A DNA stretch of 54,633 nt from Candidatus Epulonipiscioides saccharophilum (GTDB lineage Bacteria > Bacillota > Clostridia > Lachnospirales > Cellulosilyticaceae). The translations under genes and the position numbers were made by a program. This document shows, in pieces, positions 33,400 to 41,510 of this stretch (position 1 is its first letter; each line of letters begins with the position of its first letter). The stretch lies in NCBI GenBank assembly GCA_002007295.1, contig LNZM01000003.1, positions 1 through 54,633 on the forward strand, given 5' to 3'. A model generated the notes under the pieces. That model was given only the letters and a program-made list of their open reading frames with translations, did not search any database and was not told the origin of the DNA.

Positions 33400-34911
33400 T
33401 TATTCAGACAAATTAATTTTTTTTGATTTTTTGGAGCTAGAAGAAAGATTTTTAAAAATAGTCAAGCAGATAATAACGAAAAAGAATAATGAAATAGGCT
33501 GAGTAAAGAATATACTCGGATCACCTTTACTAACCATTAAAGCCCGGCGGAAGTTTTCGTCTATCATAGGACCTAAAATGATACCGAGAACAATAGGGGC
33601 GGGCGAGTACTTCATTTTATCCAATAAATAACCCAATACACCAAACACTAAAGCTATAATTATATCGAACGGATTATTACTAATAGCAAAAGCGCCAACA
33701 ATAGATAATACACTAACAATAGGCATTAAATAAACAGTAGGCACTTTTAGGATCATACTCATAGGCTTCGCTAAAAGGATACCAGCAATCCATAAGGCTA
33801 AAACCGCAAGAAATAGTAAAGCAGCGATGTAATTGATAAATCCAGGATTATCTCTCATGATCATCGGACCTGGACGAACGTTATGAATCATTAAAGCTCC
33901 GAGTAGCACAGCGGCTGGCGGTGATCCGGGCACAGCTAACGTTAACATAGGAATCATAGCTCCACCTATTGCTGAATTATTCGACACCTCCGGTGCTATA
34001 GCACCTTCTAAGGAGCCGGTACCAAATTTTTCAGGATGCTTACTAGTTTTTTTCGCTGCATCGTAGCCAACCCATGCGGCCACATCTTCGCCAACTCCAG
34101 GTAACGAACCTATACCTAGTCCTATTAGGGCTGATTGAACAACAAGGCGAATATTTTTGAATACTGTTCCCCAAATTGGTATATTTTGTTTTACTACGTC
34201 TTTAGCTTTTCCGATTTCTATATCATCTGATGATTTTGCGAAAGCTTTTATAACTTCAGGTATGGCGTAAAATCCTATCATGGCTGGGACCATAGAAATT
34301 CCACCCATTAATTCTACAAGGCCAAAGTCAAATCTGGATGCTCCATCTATTTTGTCCATTCCTATCATCGCTATTAAAAGTCCAATTACTCCGCCTATCC
34401 ATCCTTTTAGCGGAATATCCATTGTTACGATAGATCCACAAATTAGGACTCCGAATAATGCTAACATGAAATATTCCGGACTAGTAAACATTAAAGCAAC
34501 CTTAGCTAATGGTGGTGCTATCGTCGCAAGAGCAACAACTCCGATAAATGTTCCCACGATAGACGCAGCTCGGGTAACTTTGATAGCTGTCTCGGCCATC
34601 CCCTTTTTGGCCAGAGGGTTACCCTCCAAAGCTGTGGCAGCGGCCGAGGCCGTTCCGGGTATGTTTAACAATATTGCAGACATACTACCGCCGTATATTG
34701 CTCCTACATAAACACCCATCAAAATTGCAAACGTGTATTCTATCGGAAATTTATAGGTCAATCCCGTCAACAGTGCTATTCCCATTGTAGCGGATAACCC
34801 CGGCAAAGCACCTATAATAACTCCTAGCAAAGTTGCGGAAAATAACACCAGCAATATTGCAGGATCCATTAAATTTACAAATTCTTGAAATAATCCAACT
34901 ATTCCTGTCAA
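33400..34911 (-). CDS. tctA: Tripartite tricarboxylate transporter, large membrane subunit TctA
   Basis: 503 aa with about 11-12 hydrophobic segments. TTT-family signatures are present: LGVIIGALPGLSATMGIALLTGLTY near the N-terminus, LLNIPGTASAAATALEGNPLAKKG, GIGSLPGVGEDVAAWVGYDAAKKTSKHPEKFG and PGSPPAAVLLGALMIHNVRPGP. It imports citrate or other carboxylates with an ion gradient, using the TctC binding protein. It follows tctB by 21 bp in the order tctC-tctB-tctA (minus strand). No TctDE two-component regulator lies next to it. Confidence 0.95.
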   Translation of the reverse strand: MTGIVGLFQEFVNLMDPAILLVLFSATLLGVIIGALPGLSATMGIALLTGLTYKFPIEYTFAILMGVYVGAIYGGSMSAILLNIPGTASAAATALEGNPLAKKGMAETAIKVTRAASIVGTFIGVVALATIAPPLAKVALMFTSPEYFMLALFGVLICGSIVTMDIPLKGWIGGVIGLLIAMIGMDKIDGASRFDFGLVELMGGISMVPAMIGFYAIPEVIKAFAKSSDDIEIGKAKDVVKQNIPIWGTVFKNIRLVVQSALIGLGIGSLPGVGEDVAAWVGYDAAKKTSKHPEKFGTGSLEGAIAPEVSNNSAIGGAMIPMLTLAVPGSPPAAVLLGALMIHNVRPGPMIMRDNPGFINYIAALLFLAVLALWIAGILLAKPMSMILKVPTVYLMPIVSVLSIVGAFAISNNPFDIIIALVFGVLGYLLDKMKYSPAPIVLGIILGPMIDENFRRALMVSKGDPSIFFTQPISLFFFVIICLTIFKNLSSSSKKSKKINLSE

Positions 34912-34932
34912 AATTGTTTTCTCCCTTCTTTA

Positions 34933-35508
34933 CTATGGTAATGGTATCATTGCTAAAACACCAAATCCATATGTTATTACAAAAGCACTAACAGCAGCAA
35001 CTAAGACACAGGTTAATAATTTTTTTAACGTTTTTTCGCTAAATATTAGCATTTGTGCTGCCAAACAAATAAAGGTAGCAATCATAAATGGAAACCCTTG
35101 AAATTTAGGAAAAAAGTTTAAGTATTGTCTACATGTTGGTATTAAAACGAAAATGTATAAACTAAGTATTGCTACTATTATAAAGAATATCCATGTTTCA
35201 CGTTGTGTTAGTACAAATTTAAGCTTAGATATTGAAAAAAAGTCAAAACGTGCTCCATCTTTTATTGCTGTCATAAATAAAGATATAGCACAAATAGCAA
35301 GAACAATAGCTAGTAAAAAAGGCACCAATGCTGGTGAAGTATACCACTGATCAATTTCTAACTGAATGCTTTCCGGCGTAACTTTATCAGCTGAACGACC
35401 AAATGGATTTATAAAAAGCTGATAGCTACTAATAATAGTTGCGATAGATATAATCATTAGAATTATACTAAAAACTAGATCTATTCTATGCAAGGTCGAT
35501 TTTTTCAT
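34933..35508 (-). CDS. tctB: Tripartite tricarboxylate transporter, small membrane subunit TctB
   Basis: 191 aa with four predicted TM helices: LVFSIILMIISIATIISSY, ALVPFLLAIVLAICAISLFM, WIFFIIVAILSLYIFVLI, and a C-terminal pair including LTCVLVAAVSAFVITYGFG. This is the usual layout of TctB, the poorly conserved partner of TctA. Position between tctC and tctA supports the call more than sequence does. Confidence 0.88.
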   Translation of the reverse strand: MKKSTLHRIDLVFSIILMIISIATIISSYQLFINPFGRSADKVTPESIQLEIDQWYTSPALVPFLLAIVLAICAISLFMTAIKDGARFDFFSISKLKFVLTQRETWIFFIIVAILSLYIFVLIPTCRQYLNFFPKFQGFPFMIATFICLAAQMLIFSEKTLKKLLTCVLVAAVSAFVITYGFGVLAMIPLP

Positions 35509-35547
35509 TTACTTTTCACATCCTTTATAAACAGAATTATGATTTGA

Positions 35548-35752
35548 TTATGCTTCGTTCATTGTCCGAATTAAATGTTGTAGCACAAATCTAGCTTTAG
35601 GTTATGCTACATTCATCATCCTGGCTAAATATCGTAGCACAAATCTAGCTTTAGGCTATGCTACACTCATCATCCTGGCTAAATATCGTAGCACAAATCT
35701 AGCTTTAGGTTATGCTACATTCATCATCCTGGCTAAATATCGTAGCACAAAT
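35548..35752 (-). repeat. 54-bp tandem repeats, decayed copies of the tctC 3' end
   Basis: Units start at 35548, 35602, 35656 and 35710, the last cut short at 35752; the middle two are nearly identical. Each resembles the last 45 bp of tctC (TTATGCCACGCTCATC, AAATGTTGTAGTACC) plus a trailer AATCTAGCTTTAGG. They lie between tctC and tctB inside the operon. Confidence 0.9.
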
Positions 35753-35754
35753 TA

Positions 35755-36765
35755 TTATCTACTTATGCCACGCTCATCTGGACTAAATGTTGTAGTACCC
35801 ATATCGCTAAGTATCCAACATAAATTTGACTCTAGTTGAGTAGCATATTTTTTCGCTTCTTCACCGGTTAAATTGTAAATAGTAGCTAACTGCTCATTTG
35901 CAAAAATTTCGATTGCGTAACTATCCATTGTAGCCTGGAACGCTTCTTCCAATTTTGCTACTATTTCCGGATCAGTATCCGCTGGAACCTTAAATCCTAA
36001 AAACTGATTTAAAGGAAGATATTCAGCTAATTGTGGCAAATATTCAGTTACAGATGGAATGTTTCCAACGGTTGGCATATGCCAAGCTTCAAGTTCCATA
36101 ACAGCTAAAGGAATTAAGTCGCCTGAACGCATAAAGTCTTTGGCCTCTCCTGCGGATGCTACAACACAGTCTGCTTCTTGTGATACGGCACCTTTTAAAG
36201 CAGCCCCTGAACCATCGTATGGAAGCCAGTTAAATGGCATATCTCCATAGGTATCAAATAATTTAGCTTGTGCAAACCATAATCCGCCTACCGTTCCTGC
36301 TATAGAAATACTTTGAGGTTCTTTTTTTAATTGAGCCATGATTTCATCCATAGTTGTGTATTCCGCATTCTTATTAACCATAAGAACTCCTGGCGAACCC
36401 GCTGCTATGAAATAAATCCAATCATTTGATGTTTGAGTTATGGCTGTCATAACTGGTATTGTTAACGGTGTTTCCGATGTACAGGCTAAAGTGTATCCAT
36501 CATGCGGTGCATTCCACACTCTACTTATTCCGGTAGACCCTGCCGAGCCACCAGTAACATTTGACACTATAATGTTTACTCCTAGTTCAGTTGCCATACC
36601 ATCCATTATAGCTCGGCCCCAAACGTCGGTTCCACCGCCAGCCCCAAATGGTACGATAGCGTTTATTGAACGCTCCGGATATTCCGCTTTAACTTTTTCT
36701 GTTTCTCCTCCACAACCGGTTAAAGCTAGTGTAGTTAACAATAATAAGAACAATCCTTTTTTCAT
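35755..36765 (-). CDS. tctC: Tripartite tricarboxylate transporter, substrate-binding lipoprotein TctC
   Basis: 336 aa of the Bug/TctC family. The lipobox LLLTTLALTGCGG puts a diacylated Cys at residue 18, so it is membrane-anchored outside. Family signatures are NAIVPFGAGGGTDVWGRAIM, GSAGSTGISRVW and the pattern IAGTVGGLWFAQAKLF. It captures carboxylates for TctAB; the exact ligand is unknown. The start follows GGAGAG. The C-terminus SPDERGISR is copied several times downstream. Confidence 0.93.
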   Translation of the reverse strand: MKKGLFLLLLTTLALTGCGGETEKVKAEYPERSINAIVPFGAGGGTDVWGRAIMDGMATELGVNIIVSNVTGGSAGSTGISRVWNAPHDGYTLACTSETPLTIPVMTAITQTSNDWIYFIAAGSPGVLMVNKNAEYTTMDEIMAQLKKEPQSISIAGTVGGLWFAQAKLFDTYGDMPFNWLPYDGSGAALKGAVSQEADCVVASAGEAKDFMRSGDLIPLAVMELEAWHMPTVGNIPSVTEYLPQLAEYLPLNQFLGFKVPADTDPEIVAKLEEAFQATMDSYAIEIFANEQLATIYNLTGEEAKKYATQLESNLCWILSDMGTTTFSPDERGISR

Positions 36766-36873
36766 AATTAATCTCTCCTATTCTTAGATCTAATTAGTGT
36801 TTAATACATATGTAGTTAAAGAATTTCATAAAATAAAAATTTTTTTTAACAAAGAATAATATTTTATGTTGAT

Positions 36874-36879
36874 ATTATA
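36874..36879 (-). promoter_or_regulatory. Extended -10 promoter for tctCBA
   Basis: On the minus strand: TGT then TATAAT, an extended -10 element about 110 nt before the tctC start. The -35 region is A/T-rich and not clear. Confidence 0.4.
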
Positions 36880-36912
36880 ACATATATTTTTTAAAATGGA
36901 AGTGAAAACAAA

Positions 36913-36946
36913 AAAAACTTCGCCTATAAATATTTAGGCGAAGAAA
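36913..36946. terminator. Terminator hairpin after hemW
   Basis: CTTCGCCTATAAATATTTAGGCGAAG: a stem of about 11 bp. On the minus strand it is followed by GTTTTTTTTG, so it ends hemW transcription, including the duplicated hemW tail. Confidence 0.85.
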
Positions 36947-36960
36947 TAATTTTGAGCAAA

Positions 36961-37013
36961 ATTCTCTATTTTATATTGATGGATCTAAAAAATTAGCAAA
37001 TACGGTATTAAAA
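36961..37013 (-). repeat. Decayed copy of the hemW 3' end
   Basis: TGGATCTAAAAAATTAGCAAATACGG-type sequence repeats the last 50 bp of hemW at a period of about 52 bp, just past the stop. Only a few substitutions are seen, so it is fairly recent. Confidence 0.9.
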
Positions 37014-37016
37014 ATT

Positions 37017-38240
37017 CTATTCTGTTATTAATGGATCTAAAAAACTAGCAAATACGGTATTAGAAATATCGATTCCAAAATTCGTAAGATAAAAATAAGA
37101 ATCGTTTTCTAATAAAGCTTTTTCGGCTAACCATTTAGCAATCTCATTTTTATAAACTGATTTGATATCAATCCCAAATCGTTTTCTAAACTCATCTTTT
37201 GAAATGCCATTAGATAGTCGTAAGCCGAGAAACATAAACTCTTCTATACTCATTTTCATGGTTACTAGATTTTTTTCTTCTATTATATGGAGCATATCAT
37301 CTAAGTTTTTTTCTTCTATTACGTGGAGCATATCGTCTAAATTTTTTTCTTCTATTACATAGGATATATCGTCTTTAGTTAATTCTTGAATATACTTTTT
37401 TAAGTTTGTGGTATTAGTATATCGGATGTTATTTATATATCCGCTAGCACCAAGACCGAGGCCGATGTATTCATCTAAAGTCCAATAAATCATGTTATGT
37501 CTACATAATTTATTATCTCTGGCCCAATTAGAAATTTCATATTGTCTAAATCCATAAGTGTTTAAAATTCTTTTGGCTTCTGAATACATTTGTCGGTCTA
37601 ATTCTTCAGGGGTGACTTTATATCGTCCGGATTTATATTCTGCTGAAAGTCGAGTATTATCTTCTAGGATTAAAGAATAAGCAGAGATATGGGAGATATC
37701 GAATTTACAAACTTCTATTAAAGTGTTTTGCCATGCGGATAAAGTTTGATCCGGGAGAGCAAACATTAAATCCGTATTTATATTTGTTATACCTATTTCG
37801 AATAAATCATTTACGGTTTTTTGCCAATCTTCAAACGTATGAATCCTCCCTATTTTTTTTAGTATCTCATTATTCGTACTTTGGAGACCTAAGCTAACTC
37901 TATTGATTCTGGAATTTTTTAATATTGGTAATTTAGCTGGACTTAATGTGGCCGGATTAGCCTCTATTGTCCATTCTAGATTAGTCGATAATGTGAAATA
38001 TTGTTCGACTGCTTCACAAATTGAGAAAAGGGATTCTGGTTGTAGTGCACTTGGCGTGCCACCACCAATAAATATCGTATCTATTTTTCTGTCACCTAAA
38101 TTTTTGCTGTAGATTTTTAATTCTGTTATTAATGCGTCTATATATTTTTTTTCTAAAGTATTATCAGAAAAAGATAAGAAATCGCAGTAATAACATTTGG
38201 CCCGACAGAAGGGTATGTGTATATATAATCCTAAGTTCAT
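37017..38240 (-). CDS. hemW: HemW-type radical SAM protein (coproporphyrinogen III oxidase-like)
   Basis: 407 aa. Radical SAM protein thought to insert heme into target proteins. The N-terminus GLYIHIPFCRAKCYYCDFLSF carries the CxxxCxxC cluster plus the HemW-type extra Cys context. TIFIGGGTPSAL, TIEANPATL, NRVSLGLQS and the C-terminal HemN domain (FMFLGLRLSNGISKDEFRKRFG) are all present. At about residues 290-325 a 12-residue unit (VIEEKNLDDMLH) repeats almost three times in frame, in a loop where relatives are shorter. It is the last gene before the terminator at 36913. Confidence 0.92.
   Translation of the reverse strand: MNLGLYIHIPFCRAKCYYCDFLSFSDNTLEKKYIDALITELKIYSKNLGDRKIDTIFIGGGTPSALQPESLFSICEAVEQYFTLSTNLEWTIEANPATLSPAKLPILKNSRINRVSLGLQSTNNEILKKIGRIHTFEDWQKTVNDLFEIGITNINTDLMFALPDQTLSAWQNTLIEVCKFDISHISAYSLILEDNTRLSAEYKSGRYKVTPEELDRQMYSEAKRILNTYGFRQYEISNWARDNKLCRHNMIYWTLDEYIGLGLGASGYINNIRYTNTTNLKKYIQELTKDDISYVIEEKNLDDMLHVIEEKNLDDMLHIIEEKNLVTMKMSIEEFMFLGLRLSNGISKDEFRKRFGIDIKSVYKNEIAKWLAEKALLENDSYFYLTNFGIDISNTVFASFLDPLITE
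37268..37375 (-). repeat. In-frame 36-bp tandem repeat inside hemW
   Basis: Three copies of a 36-bp unit (minus strand, each coding (V/I)IEEKNLDDMLH or its start). The copies differ at only a few bases, so the expansion is young. Confidence 0.88.
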
Positions 38241-38377
38241 TTTTCACCTCTTATTAATCGAAGTGTTGCCTTGTTTTGTATTTTGTATACCATAAAAATC
38301 CATAAATTAATGCGTAGCTTCATTATAAGGATGGTGAAACCAAAGTTTAATGAATATCTTCTATATATATAAGGAGG

Positions 38378-38482
38378 TTAAATAAAATAAATTTTTGAAT
38401 TCAACCAATCTTGAACCGGCTGTATTTTATCGGAATCATACTGATATTCTAAAATAAATTCTTTGGCAATTAGAATTTTCAT
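38378..38482 (-). CDS. Possible 34-residue ORF coupled to the preceding gene
   Basis: It starts at ATG 38482, which overlaps the stop of the upstream unknown gene as ATGA, and reads MKILIAKEFILEYQYDSDKI, ending SKIYFI. The overlap suggests coupling. ILIAKEFIL also resembles ILVKEFLLK inside the upstream protein, so it may be another degenerate copy of a gene end. Confidence 0.35.
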   Translation of the reverse strand: MKILIAKEFILEYQYDSDKIQPVQDWLNSKIYFI

Positions 38483-38865
38483 ATATAAGGACATATTAGT
38501 TGCGCATTGAATCCAAGCTGCAATGTATGTAAATTGGTATTATGAATATAGGTTTTTATAAGTTCTATCATTTTGAAATCGTTTTCTATTTCTTCATTTT
38601 TTAATAAAAACTCTTTAACTAAAATATATTTCAAAAATATCGAACAGCTATATTGCTTTTTAACATATTGAGCTAAAATTTGTTCTATTGGATCTATAGT
38701 AAACCATACTGTTGCCATCTTTCTTTTTTGTTCTTTATTTGGCTTTATAATTTTTTTCTCTGGCTTGTCCTTCGTTTTGTCTTCTGCTAATATAGATATG
38801 ATATTCATTAATAATTCTTTATTTAACATATCATTCGTTAATGCTTCAAATTGATTGTCTGACAT
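38479..38865 (-). CDS. Unknown protein under a palindromic operator
   Basis: 128 aa from ATG 38865 (MSDNQFEALTNDML), with GGGAGA about 7 nt upstream; an earlier ATG at 38880 lies before that SD. No signal peptide or TM segment. A Lys-rich middle (KTKDKPEKKIIKPNKEQKRK) is followed by a helical C-terminal half with MATVWFTIDPIEQILAQYVKKQYSCSI. I do not recognise a family. A strong promoter with a perfect 24-bp palindrome controls it, so expression is probably regulated, perhaps by its own product. There is no neighbour that shows a role. Confidence 0.6.
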   Translation of the reverse strand: MSDNQFEALTNDMLNKELLMNIISILAEDKTKDKPEKKIIKPNKEQKRKMATVWFTIDPIEQILAQYVKKQYSCSIFLKYILVKEFLLKNEEIENDFKMIELIKTYIHNTNLHTLQLGFNAQLICPYI

Positions 38866-38934
38866 ATTTTTTTCTCCCATAAAGTCAGAATTATGTATTT
38901 ATACATTTTTTTACTTCTATCTATTAACAGGTTG

Positions 38935-38989
38935 ATATGCAATAAATTTATTGCATATGTACTATAACATTCTCGAACAATAAAGTCAA
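38935..38989 (-). promoter_or_regulatory. Sigma-A promoter with a 24-bp palindromic operator
   Basis: On the minus strand: TTGACT (38989-38984), a 17-nt spacer, TATAGT (38966-38961). Starting 3 nt further on is the perfect 24-bp palindrome 38935-38958 (ATATGCAATAAA and its complement), centred near the start of transcription. This is a classic repressor-site position. It controls the unknown gene at 38479-38865. Confidence 0.8.
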
Positions 38990-39081
38990 TATCTAGCCGA
39001 GAATAAGTTTACTTCCTACGTTTTGACCTGCGGTCGAAACATTTTTGGATAATTTCATGTCAAAATTTGTTGACTTCAATA

Positions 39082-39090
39082 TGTTATAAT
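39082..39090 (+). promoter_or_regulatory. Extended -10 promoter of the GH130-like gene
   Basis: TGTTATAAT gives TGn-TATAAT. It starts an untranslated leader of about 215 nt. In the leader, ACTGGGA (39138) and TCCCAGT (39187) can pair around an inner TCTTCGGA loop. No known riboswitch was recognised. Confidence 0.5.
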
Positions 39091-39310
39091 GGAAAAATTA
39101 CACGTACATACAGAAAAATCTTAAAGAGTTTGCACGACTGGGATTGATCTTCGGATGAAATTACAGAGCTGTATTTGTTTGTTTTTCCCAGTATTAACAA
39201 TAATTACTATTATAGAAGTTATAACTTTGTCTAACACTATTTAAGAAGTATGTTTGAATAGCATTATTTATTAACTATAAAATTTTTCATACGATAAAGG
39301 AGAGACGACC

Positions 39311-40402
39311 ATGCATCAACAATATTATTTCGAATTAGAAAAATATGAAAAAATAACTAACGAGACAAACATTTCAGAATATAATGGCTTATTAAACATT
39401 TGGCAAAATTGCGTGATCAGCTCAGATTCCATACCTTTAAGCTGGAAATACGACCTAAACGTAGATACAAATCCGCATTTTTTACAACGGTTAGGTGTAA
39501 CCAAATCATTTCACTCAGCGGCTATATTTTTAAATGGATTGTATTATTTAATTGTTAGCATTAAAGGTTGGGACAATTTAAATTTTTTTGGATTAGCACA
39601 AAGTAATACCGGTGTTAGTGGATTTAAATTTTTTGACTTTCCGCTTATGCTAGAAGATACAGATTTCAATGAAATAAATTTGTTCGATATGCGTTTAACT
39701 AAACATGAAGATGGCTACATATACGGATTGTTTAGTTCAGAAAGTCGAGAAGGAAAACTTGTGGCCGGTATTGTGAGAACAGAAGATCTTGTAACTTGGG
39801 AACGGTTACCGAATTTAGAAACAAAACAAAACGAAGAGCAAACAAATGTCGTACTTCATCCGGAGTTAGTGTATGGAAAGTACGCTTTCTACACCCAGCC
39901 GGATAAAAAGGGTGTTAAGTTTGGACTATGCGAGGACATTTTAAATCCCGTTATAGAAAACGAAGAAGAGTTCATAACAAAATCGACTGATTATAGGGTA
40001 CACGAATCCGGTATTGGCATAGTCCCGATTAAAACTGATAAGGGTTGGATTCACATCAGCATCGTAAAGGAAGGATCCGACAATCTCATGTACGCTTTCG
40101 CTACCGACTTGGATGATCCAATGAAGATAATCGCCGAACCGGCGGGCTATTTGTTAGAAGTCGAAGAAGGTTCGACAATAAACGGTGCGGCCGTAGATAA
40201 CAATGGTTCTGTATTTATTTATGTGGCCAACAAAGACCTAAGAGTTGTTTCTATTACGATAGATAGTTTGTTGGATTATATATTTAACACTCCCAAAAAT
40301 GCATTTCGCAGCATTCTTTGTGTCTCTAATCGGTGTGAGATGATCCAAAAAAATTTAGAAATAATGGATAATTCCAGTTCAACATTATCTACGGAAGAAT
40401 AA
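39311..40402 (+). CDS. GH130-like five-bladed beta-propeller glycosidase or phosphorylase
   Basis: 363 aa, no signal peptide, so cytoplasmic. The propeller pattern of the GH130/GH43-like fold is visible: AAIFLNGLYYLIVSIKGWD, FGLAQSNTGVSGFKFFD, NLFDMRLTKHEDGYIYGLFS (the GH130 D-x-R position, about residue 137), GIVRTEDLVTWERLPNLE and VVLHPELVYGKYAFYTQP. These correspond in order to the GH130 pattern of EDPR, LA.S.D...W and FPe...GkY...RP. GH130 members act on beta-mannosides; the divergent catalytic region means the substrate could differ. SD AAAGGAGAG precedes ATG 39311. It heads the carbohydrate island. Confidence 0.62.
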   Translation: MHQQYYFELEKYEKITNETNISEYNGLLNIWQNCVISSDSIPLSWKYDLNVDTNPHFLQRLGVTKSFHSAAIFLNGLYYLIVSIKGWDNLNFFGLAQSNTGVSGFKFFDFPLMLEDTDFNEINLFDMRLTKHEDGYIYGLFSSESREGKLVAGIVRTEDLVTWERLPNLETKQNEEQTNVVLHPELVYGKYAFYTQPDKKGVKFGLCEDILNPVIENEEEFITKSTDYRVHESGIGIVPIKTDKGWIHISIVKEGSDNLMYAFATDLDDPMKIIAEPAGYLLEVEEGSTINGAAVDNNGSVFIYVANKDLRVVSITIDSLLDYIFNTPKNAFRSILCVSNRCEMIQKNLEIMDNSSSTLSTEE

Positions 40403-40413
40403 CCAAAATGCTC

Positions 40414-40431
40414 CCGCCTAAATTTAGGCGG
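40414..40431 (+). terminator. Perfect palindromic hairpin after the GH130-like gene
   Basis: CCGCCTAAATTTAGGCGG, an 18-bp perfect palindrome 12 bp past the stop. No T-tract follows, so it may stabilise the 3' end or be a weak terminator. Confidence 0.45.
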
Positions 40432-40549
40432 TGAGATAAATTATTCATCACAAATTCGAGCTAAATATCAAGTTTGTATCAATTTTAGTCGATAGGCTTG
40501 GCAAAAGTATGTATTTTTCTATATATAAAAAACTACATAAATATTTTTC

Positions 40550-40578
40550 TTGACTATTTTGGTTTCGACGTATATTAT
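40550..40578 (+). promoter_or_regulatory. Strong sigma-A promoter upstream of a 21-codon ORF
   Basis: TTGACT, a 17-nt spacer, TATTAT. It lies about 65 nt before a small ORF with a good ribosome site. Confidence 0.65.
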
Positions 40579-40640
40579 TTAATTGGATAAAGTATTTTTA
40601 ACTTAATCTACCCAAAATAATAATGAATACGGAGGAATAC

Positions 40641-40706
40641 ATGAGCGATCGAGTTTTGTCCGCTGGATCTACGTTAGAATTGCCTAAATTTAAAGAAGTT
40701 AGATAA
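40641..40706 (+). CDS. Small ORF of 21 codons with good promoter and ribosome site
   Basis: MSDRVLSAGSTLELPKFKEV then R. SD GGAGGA lies 4 nt before the ATG. It could be a true small protein, a leader peptide, or the surviving 5' end of a deleted gene whose promoter is intact. The following 170 bp have no ORF. Confidence 0.4.
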   Translation: MSDRVLSAGSTLELPKFKEVR

Positions 40707-40875
40707 TCAAGAAAATTTTCTTGTTGGCAATTGTTGGATAATTTTATATTCTAGCTTCAGAAAGTTTATAAAAGGTTATAAAATGTAAAAATTGTCAATA
40801 ATTACCACTATTAAAAATGCAAAAAACGGTTAAACTAATTAGTATGCTTCAGCTTAAAACCAAGGAGGATTACAA

Positions 40876-41097
40876 ATGAAAAAGCGTTTGGCAGTTACAA
40901 TAATACTCTCACTTTTTTTTATACGACCTCACGTGGATAACAGAGCAACAGCTAGATCAAATACGAGTCGAGCCATTTTTGTTATGGCTCCTCTTAATTT
41001 TGTGTACTATATAACACTTTTAATTAAAAATATCTTTGGAGGACTCTACATATGCAAACCAAATATAAATCACAAAAAAGTCAATTACGCCCAATAG
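40876..41097 (+). CDS. Small putative membrane or exported protein
   Basis: 73 aa with SD AAGGAGG 7 nt upstream. The N-terminus MKKRLAVTIILSLFF looks like a signal peptide. A second hydrophobic stretch (FVMAPLNFVYYITLLIKNIF) follows. The end overlaps the next gene by 46 bp. No family is recognised. It may be the remnant of a secreted protein, with only the signal peptide left in frame. Confidence 0.4.
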   Translation: MKKRLAVTIILSLFFIRPHVDNRATARSNTSRAIFVMAPLNFVYYITLLIKNIFGGLYICKPNINHKKVNYAQ

Positions 41098-41402
41098 ATA
41101 AAGTTACTTTTGCTGCTTTATGTATATTCTTTGTCGTAGTTGTCAATTACGCCAACAATTATTTTAATCCACCATTAGTCGGTGAATGGAAATCAGATCA
41201 AACAAACGAAATAATTTATTTTAACGAAACGGGTAGTGTCAGAGTGGGATCTAATAATAACTATGCTACGTACGAATTACTTACACCCACTAAAATGAGC
41301 TATATCGTAGATGATAAAAAATTTAATATGTATTATGAACTAGACGGTCGAACTTTATATTGGGGACCAGATAAAAACAGCTCCGAAATATTTAAACGAT
41401 AA
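41052..41402 (+). CDS. Membrane-anchored lipocalin-like small protein
   Basis: 116 aa with SD GGAGG 8 nt before ATG 41052. One TM helix at residues 18-37 (VTFAALCIFFVVVVNYANNY), then a beta-rich extracytoplasmic domain, LVGEWKSDQTNEIIYFNETG, YATYELLTPTKMSYIV and YYELDGRTLYWGP. The pattern G.W.......I.F...G is that of small lipocalin-like/DUF5640-type domains in Firmicutes. The role is unknown. Confidence 0.6.
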   Translation: MQTKYKSQKSQLRPIDKVTFAALCIFFVVVVNYANNYFNPPLVGEWKSDQTNEIIYFNETGSVRVGSNNNYATYELLTPTKMSYIVDDKKFNMYYELDGRTLYWGPDKNSSEIFKR

Positions 41403-41429
41403 AAAGTTACTTAATATTTTTTCCAATAC

Positions 41430-41458
41430 TTGACATGTCATTACAAATATGCAATAAT
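41430..41458 (+). promoter_or_regulatory. Sigma-A promoter of the large GH16 gene
   Basis: TTGACA, a 17-nt spacer, AATAAT, ending about 50 nt before ATG 41511. Confidence 0.65.
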
Positions 41459-41510
41459 GTTACTTGTATTTTATAAAAATCAATGTACATATTTTGTAGG
41501 AGGATTAATA

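Noticed and set aside
34280-34711. 143-codon plus-strand frame opposite tctA
   Set aside because: Antisense shadow of TctA, Pro/Ile-rich as expected from the reverse of membrane codons.
35548-35752. CRISPR array or iteron origin
   Set aside because: The 54-bp units are contiguous and derive from the end of tctC; there are no spacers and no replication gene.
40876-41097. Full secreted protein
   Set aside because: Kept only as a low-confidence small ORF: after the signal-like start the sequence has no domain pattern and overlaps the next gene.
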